A stretch of DNA of 64,000 bases, taken from assembly GCF_041435055.1 (NCBI RefSeq), contig NZ_CP108002.1, forward strand, positions 4,650,001 to 4,714,000, written 5' to 3'. The notes beneath the pieces are model-generated. The model did not search any database and was not told the origin of the DNA. It saw only the letters and a program-made list of their open reading frames with translations. The translations under genes were made by a program, and so were the position numbers. This DNA comes from Streptomyces sp. NBC_00341. GTDB taxonomy: Bacteria > Actinomycetota > Actinomycetes > Streptomycetales > Streptomycetaceae. Positions 52,113 through 59,130 of this stretch are shown here, in pieces (the stretch's first letter is position 1; each line of letters starts with the position of its first letter).

Positions 52113-54581
52113 TCACTTCACGGCGACCAGCTGCCACTGCTGGTTCGTTCCACCGTTGCGGGGCCACTGCGTGACGGCCGCTCCGTCCGCTTCCGAGGCC
52201 CCGGTGACGTCCACCGGGTCGCCGCTGGAGCGGGCCTCGATGGTGTAAGTGCCGTGGTCGGAGGGGGCGATGAGCCACTGCTGGTTGGTACCGCCGTTGG
52301 CCGACCACAGGTCGAGTGCGGTACCGGGCAGCTTGGCGGCCTTCGGTACGTCCAGGACTCTGCCGCTGCCGACGCCGGTCAACGTGTAGAAGCCGTCACC
52401 CGCCCCGGTCAGCCGCCACTGCTGGTTGGTGCCGCCGTTCGCAGACCACTGGACGACGGGTGTGCCGTCTGCGGTGCCGGCGCCGGAGGCGTCCAACACC
52501 TTCCCGCTCTTCTTGTTGACCAGCCGGTAGGTGCCGGACAGGTCGGACGAGGTCCCGGGGGTGATGGACAGCCGGGAGAACTGGGCGGGGAGGAAGCCGT
52601 CCGTGCCGAGTCCGACCAGTCCGCCCCCGTAGTCGGGATCGCTGACCCGTCCCACCTCCTTGCCGTCGACGAGCGCCGTGATGGTGTCGCCCTCGAAGGC
52701 CATCGAGAGCCGGTGCCAGGTCCCGGTGCCCGGCGCGGTGATCGTGCCACTGGCCAGGGTGGTGAACTTCCACGTGACGTCGCTCTTCAGTACTGACCAG
52801 GCACCCGTGTCGCTCAGGCGCAGCCGGTAGGCGTTCAACCCGTTGTTGTTACGGCCCTGAGTGCCGACGCGCCCCAGCAGGTCCACCGAACCGGGCTTCT
52901 CCAGCAGGACGTCGGTGGCCACCGTGTAGTTCGACCAGCTCGGATCGCCCATCATCGTGTACGGCTGCGGCGCGCTCTCGTCCGTCCAGCGGATCGGGGT
53001 GGTGGACGCCATCTGCCGCAGGCACCGTCCCTCGCGGCCGCCTGCGCACGTGGCCGTCTCGAACGCGCCGTTCATCGACGCGAAGTACTTCGCCTCCCGG
53101 CCCGCCCCGTACGTGGCGAAGGTGTCGGAGTAGGGCAGGCCGAGCGGCTTCCGGTCCGGGCCGGTGGCCGTGCCGGCGCCCTGACCGGAGGTGGTCGTGA
53201 CCGTGTAGACCCGGCCCGGCTGCAGGGCGAGGGTGTACGTGCCGTCGCCCGACGCCGTCAGGTCGGGGCCCGGGGACATCCTCGGCGACGTCGCGGCCAG
53301 GTCCGTGGACCACACGTGCAGGGTGGAGCCGGGCAGCCCGCCGGCGGTGCTGAGGCGGACCGTCTGCGGCGCGTCGGCCCCGGTCGTCTCAAGGACGGTG
53401 CTCCACGACTTCCGGTCGGGGGAGGCGTAGGTGACGTAACTGCCGTTGCCGCGGTCACCCGCGAGATAGCCCGAAGAGGTGTCCAGGTACTGCCAGCCGG
53501 GCGCGGTGAACTGTGTGGTCTGCGCCGTGGCCCAAGCGCTCGTGCTGACCGTGTAGGCACCGGACCCGGGCTCGTCGGCGCGCACGAGGCCGACGGTGTT
53601 GAACCACTGGTTCTGGGGAAGTGCCGCGACGACCGGCCAGTTGATGAACGACGTCATCTTCGCGTCGATGTAGCCGCGGTTGATCGCGCGCGCCATGGGG
53701 GCCGCGCCCGTCTCCATGTCCTGCGAGCCGTTCTCGCTGGCCCACAGCGGCTTGCCGGTGGCCCGGGCGTCGGCGCTGCTGGAACACGTGGTCATGTCCG
53801 AGAGGTAGCCGCAGGGGTAGTGGGCGCCGATGATGTCGACCGCGGAGTTCAGCGCGGCGTCGCCGCGCATCTCGGTGGCGATCTCCCACCCGCTGTCGGC
53901 GCCGACGATCTTGACGGAGCCGTAGCCCTTCGCGTCCAGCTCGGCGTCCAGCTTCTTGTACCAGGAGGCGTCGTAACCGCGCTCGTTCCAGCCTCCGATG
54001 TACTGCACGGTGAGCCCGTGCTGCTTGGCGCAGCCCAGCCACGACACGATGTAGTCGATCATGTCCTGCGACCAGAAGTTGCCGTCACCGATCCAGCCGG
54101 GGGCGCCCCAGGACAGGGCGGCGAGGTCTATGTGTGGATTCCTGGCCCTGGCCTGCTCCATCAGCCACCACTGGTAGCCGTTGTCGCAGTTGATCGCGCC
54201 ACGCTCGTGCTCGATGCTGGACTCCGCGCCGTCGGTGGAGTTGGTGTCGCCGCCGATCTCGACCTTGAGGATCTGCAGGGCGGCGCCGTAGCCGGGCTTG
54301 AAGAGGTAGTCCAGGATCTGGCCCCGCTGGGCCTCCGGATAGTCGGCCAGCAGCCGCGAGTTGCCGCCGCCGCCACTGATCGCACCGACCCCGTCGAACG
54401 TACGGCCGGGGCTCGCGCCGTCGACGGTGATGTCGGTGCTCGCGGACGGAGCCGCGGCTTCGGCCGTGGACACACCGGCGGCGGCCAGGAGCGCGGCGCA
54501 CAGCGACAACACCGCCGAAATGACGACAGAGTGGCGCCGGGCCACAGGGAATCGACGCGCTAAGGGGAACGATCTGGACAT
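52113..54581 (-). CDS. Secreted GH59-type galactosidase with ricin-type lectin domain
   Basis: 822 residues. Signal peptide (ISAVLSLCAALLAAAGVSTAEA). The catalytic part matches the galactocerebrosidase/GH59 layout: FDGVGAISGGGGNSRLL near 62, GGWNERG with the acid/base Glu near 199, and ASENGSQD with the nucleophile Glu near 285. A concanavalin-like lectin domain (about 490-675) and a C-terminal ricin trefoil (about 690-822; three QW repeats, GGTNQQW) follow. Likely cleaves beta-galactosides from plant or animal glycans outside the cell. No transporter or regulator beside it. Confidence 0.85.
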   Translation of the reverse strand: MSRSFPLARRFPVARRHSVVISAVLSLCAALLAAAGVSTAEAAAPSASTDITVDGASPGRTFDGVGAISGGGGNSRLLADYPEAQRGQILDYLFKPGYGAALQILKVEIGGDTNSTDGAESSIEHERGAINCDNGYQWWLMEQARARNPHIDLAALSWGAPGWIGDGNFWSQDMIDYIVSWLGCAKQHGLTVQYIGGWNERGYDASWYKKLDAELDAKGYGSVKIVGADSGWEIATEMRGDAALNSAVDIIGAHYPCGYLSDMTTCSSSADARATGKPLWASENGSQDMETGAAPMARAINRGYIDAKMTSFINWPVVAALPQNQWFNTVGLVRADEPGSGAYTVSTSAWATAQTTQFTAPGWQYLDTSSGYLAGDRGNGSYVTYASPDRKSWSTVLETTGADAPQTVRLSTAGGLPGSTLHVWSTDLAATSPRMSPGPDLTASGDGTYTLALQPGRVYTVTTTSGQGAGTATGPDRKPLGLPYSDTFATYGAGREAKYFASMNGAFETATCAGGREGRCLRQMASTTPIRWTDESAPQPYTMMGDPSWSNYTVATDVLLEKPGSVDLLGRVGTQGRNNNGLNAYRLRLSDTGAWSVLKSDVTWKFTTLASGTITAPGTGTWHRLSMAFEGDTITALVDGKEVGRVSDPDYGGGLVGLGTDGFLPAQFSRLSITPGTSSDLSGTYRLVNKKSGKVLDASGAGTADGTPVVQWSANGGTNQQWRLTGAGDGFYTLTGVGSGRVLDVPKAAKLPGTALDLWSANGGTNQQWLIAPSDHGTYTIEARSSGDPVDVTGASEADGAAVTQWPRNGGTNQQWQLVAVK

Positions 54582-54835
54582 GGCTGGGCCCTCCGTTGGG
54601 GGATGGGGGCTGTTTGATGATGTTGATGAGTGTGGGTTTGTGTCCGAACTCGTTCCGGATGCTGGCAGCGTGACGTGACCCCGTCAAGGGTGCGGACGAG
54701 TCCGTCGCTCGTTAATTAATATTTATTACCTGAAGCCTGAACGGTTGAACGCTGCACGGACAACCCCTCTCGCTCGCCCATCAGATCGACCCGGCCCTGG
54801 GCTTCGCCCCCGCGCAGACCCTCCCGGCCCCGGCC
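54582..54835. other. Intergenic region with A+T-rich tract
   Basis: Upstream of the GH59 gene. Around 54711-54732 the sequence (GTTAATTAATATTTATTACC) is far richer in A+T than anything else in the window. It may be a promoter UP-type element or the edge of foreign DNA. No gene seen. Confidence 0.45.
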
Positions 54836-55030
54836 TCAGCAGCGGCCGGGGCGCGCGTACACCGTGATCACCGAACCGTCGACCGTGCGCTTGCCGCACG
54901 CCTCGAAGTGGTCAGCGAGCGTGCCCCGCTTCACCCGGACCAGGGCACTGTCCTCCACCGCCACGCCCGATGGTGAGGCGACGACGACGATCCGGTGGCG
55001 AGCGAGCATCCGAGCGCGCAGTTGGCCGGG
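54836..55030 (-). pseudogene. C-terminal remnant of an unidentified gene
   Basis: About 60 residues in - frame ending at the TGA near 54836 (ARMLARHRIVVVASPSG, VKRGTLADHFEACGKR, VITVYARPGRC) read as ordinary protein sequence with a sensible C-terminus, but the frame upstream runs antisense through the WD40 remnant, so the rest is missing. I do not recognise the family. Confidence 0.4.
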
Positions 55031-55087
55031 GGCCACCTCGGTGCCGTACAGGCTGTGCGAAGTGAGCGGGTCGCGTGCCCTTGCCAG

Positions 55088-55654
55088 ATCCACACCCCGG
55101 ACGCGGCCGCTCTGCTGACATCGAACGGCGACCGATACGACCTGGACACCGGCCGCAGATTCACCAGCCTGTACGGCGAGGACAGGATCCAGTCCGCGTG
55201 GTTCAGCCGGGACGGACACCACCTGGTGGTCAGCACCCCGGAGGGCCGGGTCACGCTCTGGGACCGCCTCGGCCAACACCGGATCGCGATCCTCGCGCCC
55301 CCGGACCACGACGGGCGACACGAGTCGCCGGCCGTCGCCTTCTCGGCCGATGGCGAGTTCGTCGCGGTCGTCGCGGTCGGAACCCAAGACGATTCCGTAC
55401 GGGTCTGGGAAGCCTCCTCGCCCGGCACCCCGGGCACGCTCATCCAGACCGGCGAGGGCCGCATCGTCGGGCTCGGATTCACCGACGACGGCGACACTCT
55501 GCGCATCGCGACCCCGAACGGTGTGCACCGGGAAGTCGGCGTGCTCGATCCGCAGCGGGCCGCGCGGCGGGTGTGCGAACGAGCCGGGGACGGGCTCGGG
55601 GCGGCGCAGTGGAGCGCCTATCTGCCGAAGGTCCCCTACCGGGAGACCTGCTGA
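55088..55654 (+). pseudogene. C-terminal remnant of a WD40-repeat protein
   Basis: About 188 codons with WD40-blade text (WFSRDGHHLVVSTPEGRVTLWD, VAFSADGEFVAVV, DSVRVWEASS, IVGLGFTDDGDTLRI in short pieces) and the tail I recall for Streptomyces WD40/XRE proteins (ARRVCERAGDGL, WSAYLPKVPYRETC). The N-terminal domains and most blades are absent and no start is evident. Confidence 0.7.
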
Positions 55655-55684
55655 GCCCTCGCCTGTGCCGATGGCTTGGTAGGG

Positions 55685-55766
55685 CGACGTATTGCCCGGT
55701 GAGAGCAATGGCGGAGGATACGAGATTCGAACTCGTGAGGGGTTGCCCCCAATACGCTTTCCAAGC
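55685..55766. repeat. 82-bp direct repeat, left copy (att-like, truncated tRNA-Ser)
   Basis: Identical to 58671-58752 except 55753 (T for C). It contains the 3' half of tRNA-Ser(GGA) from the anticodon loop to the CCA, plus 24 bp beyond; the 5' half of the tRNA is absent. This is what is expected at the distal end of an element that integrated into the tRNA 3' end. Confidence 0.9.
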
Positions 55767-55889
55767 CTTCGCTCGGCCGTTCGGGAACAGTCGCGGACAT
55801 CTGGACCTGTGGCGAAGCCGGTGGCTACAGGCTCGGTGAACTGTGGTGAACACCTGCGAATGAGACCGGAACTGAGACCAGGTGCTCGT

Positions 55890-56312
55890 TCACTTACCAG
55901 ACACCGGGCCGTACCACTGCATGGCTTGACCGGTGATTGCGGCGATACATTCGAAGTCGTGGTCGCGGTGGAGAAGGGTGAGCCCCTGGAGTTCCGCTGT
56001 GGCGGCGACGACGAGGTCAACCGCTCCCGCACTGCGGTGCTGACCGCGTTGGGTCAGCAGTTCCTGAACCTGCCAGGCGCGGTCGTAAGCGCGGTCATCG
56101 ACGGGCACCCAGCCGAACAGCAGCCGCATGTCCTCGATGCCGCGCGCACGGTCCGCGGCGGAGCGGGCGCTGTAGAAGAACTCCAACTCGGTAACCGGGC
56201 AGGTCGCGATGAGCCCTGCTGTGGCGGCCTGATCCCATCCGTACTGTTCGGCGTCGTCGCGGAAGAATCGGGCGAGCGCACTGGTGTCGATCAGGAACTG
56301 TGCCGCGCTCAC
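55890..56312 (-). CDS. vapC: VapC-type PIN-domain toxin
   Basis: 140 residues. PIN acidic residues are present: D9 (FLIDTSALARF), E42 (VTELEFFYSA), Asp near 99 (AVDLVVAATA) and the HRDHDFE end near 117-121. VapC toxins are Mg-dependent RNases acting on tRNA or rRNA. It overlaps the antitoxin gene by 4 nt (ATGA). Lies inside the remnant element. Confidence 0.9.
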   Translation of the reverse strand: MSAAQFLIDTSALARFFRDDAEQYGWDQAATAGLIATCPVTELEFFYSARSAADRARGIEDMRLLFGWVPVDDRAYDRAWQVQELLTQRGQHRSAGAVDLVVAATAELQGLTLLHRDHDFECIAAITGQAMQWYGPVSGK

Positions 56313-56524
56313 CGCCGGTAGTCCCTTTTTTCCTCGAAGGCATTCAGATCGAACGCGCCCTCGCCCGCTGCGGCCCGCAGCCGAGTGAGAGCGAGAGCCC
56401 GTCGGCGGTTATCGAGCACCTCGCGCAGGGCGGTGTTGACCGTCTCCTTCTTGGTGCCGGTCCCCAGCGCCTGAGCCACGGCGGCCAGCAATTCGTCGTC
56501 GAGATCGATCACTGTACGAGTCAT
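56309..56524 (-). CDS. vapB: VapB-family antitoxin
   Basis: 71 residues (MTRTVIDLDDELLAAVAQAL; TKKETVNTALREVLDNRR), the VapB ribbon-helix-helix with a C-terminal toxin-binding tail ending AFEEKRDYRR. Strong ribosome site AGGAGG before the ATG. Upstream on the - strand, GATATAC and an imperfect GATAT/ATATC dyad (56538-56563) may be the promoter-operator bound by VapBC. Confidence 0.9.
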   Translation of the reverse strand: MTRTVIDLDDELLAAVAQALGTGTKKETVNTALREVLDNRRRALALTRLRAAAGEGAFDLNAFEEKRDYRR

Positions 56525-56594
56525 CGGTGACCTCCTGGGATATCAACTATGGCATCGAGTATATCGCGGGTGAGGTATCGCTGCGTGATCTCAG

Positions 56595-56804
56595 GCCGGC
56601 ATGCAGGTCGAGATCTGCACCAACGGCTACCGGATCGAGCGCCGGCTCACCGAGATCGCCCCCGACCTGGACCTGCTCCTGGTATCGCTGGAGGGCATCG
56701 GCACGACCAACGACAAGATCCGGAAGCTCGGAAGCTACCGGAGTGCCCTGAGCGCCCTCGAAATCGCTCAGCAACTCGGCGTCCGGGCCCGGCCGCGACC
56801 ATGA
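56595..56804 (+). pseudogene. Internal fragment of a radical SAM protein
   Basis: Codes for CTNGYRIERRLTEIAPDLD, LLLVSLEGIGTTNDKIR and GSYRSALSALEIAQQLG, the TNG and SLEG/IR segments typical of the barrel of radical SAM enzymes, but both the CxxxCxxC cluster region and the C-terminal half are missing. It ends in a TGA overlapping the ATG of the next remnant. Confidence 0.65.
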
Positions 56805-57421
56805 AAGCGTTGAGGGGCTCCGCGGTACCGGCAAATCCACCCTCGCCCCCATGATCGCGGCCGCTCGTGGCGCGGTACTGATCCCGACCGTGCCGCCCAC
56901 CTACCGGGCGACTGCGGCAGGAGGTCGACCGGCTGGGAAACGCAGAGGCACGCATGTGCTTCTACCTCTCGGCCTTGTTCACCGCCAATGATCAGATCCA
57001 GCGGTACCTGTCCGCCGGCATCCCGGTGGTGGTCGAAAGCTACTTCGCACGCTGCCTGGCCAACCACCGCGCTTTCGGAGCCGACCTCTCCGTGTCCCTG
57101 CCGCCGGGCATCCCGCGTCCCATCACCTACTACCTCGTCTGCGCGGAGGACGAGCGTCAGCGCCGACCCGCCGGCGACAAGCCTGTCTCGCGGTGGGACG
57201 CTCTCGCCGAGATCACCGCAGACAAGATCACCGACGCCTACGCCTCGTTCCCGATGCACCGCGTGAACACCACCGGTCTCACCCCTGACGAGGTACTCCA
57301 AGCCGTCCTGAGCACCGACCCGCAAAGAGAGCAAGCCAGTGCAGGCACCGAGCATGTGGCGGCACACCCTTACCTTCTTCCCTCAGTTCCTCGCCGCGCT
57401 GAAGGAACGTACGGAGACTGA
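56801..57421 (+). pseudogene. Frameshifted P-loop nucleotide kinase (dTMP kinase-like)
   Basis: The P-loop GLRGTGKST is encoded near 56815-56841 in one frame, continuing to TVPPTYRA; an extra A near 56911 moves the rest (LRQEVDRLGNAEARMCFYL, QRYLSAGIPVVVESYFAR) into the frame that runs to 57421. The only nearby ATG (56801) is again out of frame with the P-loop. So two indels interrupt an otherwise recognisable kinase. Confidence 0.7.
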
Positions 57422-57916
57422 CTCCACCGTGACGGTCGTCGGCTCGCGAGCGACGGCAGACTCGTCGTGCCACTGGCCGCGGCCGGCTACCGCGTCAGCA
57501 TGATCGAGCGCCTGAAACAGGAAGGGCTTCACGACCGTGTCCATGTCGTGGAGGAGGACTTCCTCGCCTCCGAGCCCGATGCTGCCCCCTGTGACGCTGT
57601 CTGGACGAGCTGCTCGTGGCACTGCAGTGCCAACCACCACCGGCCGTTGGGCGAGTTCATCGACAGCATGCAGCGCATGGTCCGGCCCGGCGGTCTGTTC
57701 GGCGCGGAGTTCATGATGCCCCTCACGCAACGCCACCACGTGCTTGAGCACTACACATCCCCCGAGAAGCTGCGGCGTTACTTCATCGGGGACTGGGACG
57801 TCCTGCTCACCCTGCGGACCAACGAGTTCACCGAGCAGGCGCACGTCGGGCAGCTGCAGGACCACAACCACCGCATGGGCCTTCTCCTCGCAGCCCGTGC
57901 GTCCACCCCCTCCTAG
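57339..57916 (+). pseudogene. Frameshifted class I SAM-dependent methyltransferase
   Basis: N-terminal text (MWRHTLTFFPQFLAALKER, VTVVGS) is in one frame and the continuation of motif I (DGRLVVPLAAAGYRVS) in another, the shift lying near 57445. About 15 residues between GYRVS and the next helix also seem missing. The rest (VHVVEEDFLA, MVRPGGLFGAEFMMP) is intact to the stop. Confidence 0.7.
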
Positions 57917-57936
57917 AGCTACGGGAAGAAGGACCT

Positions 57937-58524
57937 ATGAAGCACGAGTACGAAGCCAAGTTCCTCGCCGTCGACGTCGACGGGCTCCAGGCCAAACTGA
58001 TGGCGCTCGGAGCCGTCCAGGCATTTCCGCGCACCCTCCTCACCCGGAAGATCTTCGAGAACGACGCCCTCGAAGGCGGCGCCTGGGTCCGCCTGAGGGA
58101 CGAGGCCACGCGTTCCACGCTCACGCTGAAGCAGGTCACCGACTCCACGACGATCGACGGCACCACCGAGATCGAGACCGAGGTGTCCGACCTGCACGCC
58201 ATGGCCGAGATCCTCCGCAACATCGGCCTGCGTGAGGTGCGCTACCAGGAGAACTACCGGGAGGAGTGGCGCCTGGGCGAAGTCGACTTCGACTTCGACA
58301 CCTGGCCGGACCTCCCCACCTTCGTCGAGATCGAAGGACCCGACGAGGCGTCTGTCCGACAGGCTGCAGATCTGCTCGACCTCGACTACGCACAGGCCCG
58401 GTTCGGCAGCGTCGACGAGATCTACAAGAGCGAGGCGGGCCGGGACATCCTCGCCGAGCCCACCCTCCTCTTCGCCGATGCCGACAAGCAGGAGTCGGCG
58501 AAGGCAGCTGCCCCGAGCGAGTGA
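57937..58524 (+). CDS. CYTH-domain protein (class IV adenylate cyclase / thiamine-triphosphatase-like)
   Basis: 195 residues, complete. Begins MKHEYEAKFLAVD with the CYTH signature ExExK, and has the alternating acidic/basic strands of the tunnel fold (WVRLRDEATRSTLTLKQV, TEIETEVSDL, EVDFDFDTWPDLPTFVEIEG). CYTH enzymes act on triphosphorylated compounds; cyclase, triphosphatase or tripolyphosphatase cannot be separated by eye. The three genes before it are broken, yet this one is intact. Confidence 0.85.
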   Translation: MKHEYEAKFLAVDVDGLQAKLMALGAVQAFPRTLLTRKIFENDALEGGAWVRLRDEATRSTLTLKQVTDSTTIDGTTEIETEVSDLHAMAEILRNIGLREVRYQENYREEWRLGEVDFDFDTWPDLPTFVEIEGPDEASVRQAADLLDLDYAQARFGSVDEIYKSEAGRDILAEPTLLFADADKQESAKAAAPSE

Positions 58525-58635
58525 TCGTGAGTGCCGGTTCCGCGCTCGGGGTCCCGGTGCAGGAGGACGTCATTCCCCTGTGGTGATGGCGGTCGGTGAG
58601 CGACGGCGACTGCTGGAGACAACTTCAACCGCCAA

Positions 58636-58675
58636 CGTCGAAGGCCCCCGCAGCGAGCTGCGGGGGCCTTCGACG
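58636..58675 (-). terminator. Terminator hairpin of tRNA-Ser(GGA)
   Basis: Perfect 18-bp stem (CGTCGAAGGCCCCCGCAG, loop CGAG, then its complement) 19 bp beyond the tRNA 3' end. A T-tract is weak. Its last 5 bp form the edge of the 82-bp direct repeat. It may also stop + strand transcripts from the CYTH gene. Confidence 0.8.
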
Positions 58676-58752
58676 TATTGCCCGGTGAGAGCAATGGCGG
58701 AGGATACGAGATTCGAACTCGTGAGGGGTTGCCCCCAACACGCTTTCCAAGC
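58671..58752. repeat. 82-bp direct repeat, right copy (att site in tRNA-Ser)
   Basis: The copy that lies within the intact tRNA-Ser(GGA). Together with 55685-55766 it brackets 2.9 kb. One mismatch (58739). Confidence 0.9.
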
Positions 58753-58782
58753 GTGCGCCCTAGGCCACTAGGCGAATCCTCC
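58695..58782 (-). tRNA. tRNA-Ser (GGA)
   Basis: 88 nt with encoded CCA. Acceptor GGAGGAT (58782-58776, - strand) pairs with ATCCTCC; anticodon arm CACGCTTGGAAAGCGTG gives GGA; long class II variable arm (TTGGGGGCAACCCC); T-arm GTTCGAATC. Its 3' half is duplicated 3 kb away. Confidence 0.95.
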
Positions 58783-58904
58783 GGGGCAAACAATACAAGA
58801 CGTTGAGGAGTGCTCGCGAACCCGTTCCCCGTCGGCGGTCCCGAGGGAGTCCCGGCGGGGTCGTGAGGGGTGGGGAGGTGGACTTGCGGGGGCGGGGATC
58901 GGCT

Positions 58905-59003
58905 AAGGTGGGCGTCAGCCCCTCACGTGGCGCTATCTGACTGAACTCCCCCAGGGCCGGAAGGCAGCAAGGGTAGGTTGGCTCTGGCGGGTGCGTGGGG
59001 GGT
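58905..59003 (+). ncRNA. ffs: Signal recognition particle RNA (small, 4.5S type)
   Basis: Contains the SRP domain IV signature CAGGGCCGGAAGGCAGCAAG (near 58952-58971) with the GGAA tetraloop and asymmetric loop, flanked by pairing arms (CCCCTCACG near 58919 with GTGCGTGGGG near 58991). Ends are approximate. Position before dnaX agrees with Streptomyces. It binds Ffh for co-translational targeting. Confidence 0.92.
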
Positions 59004-59130
59004 CCTTACGTTTCCGGGGGCGTCCGGTACGGGGCCCGGGCGCCGGGTTTTCGGGGTTGTTGTGCCCTCGGGGCCGGTGGTGTGCCCGGCCCGGGGCCGG
59101 TTGTCGGTCCGCCCCTATAGCCTCGTATGT

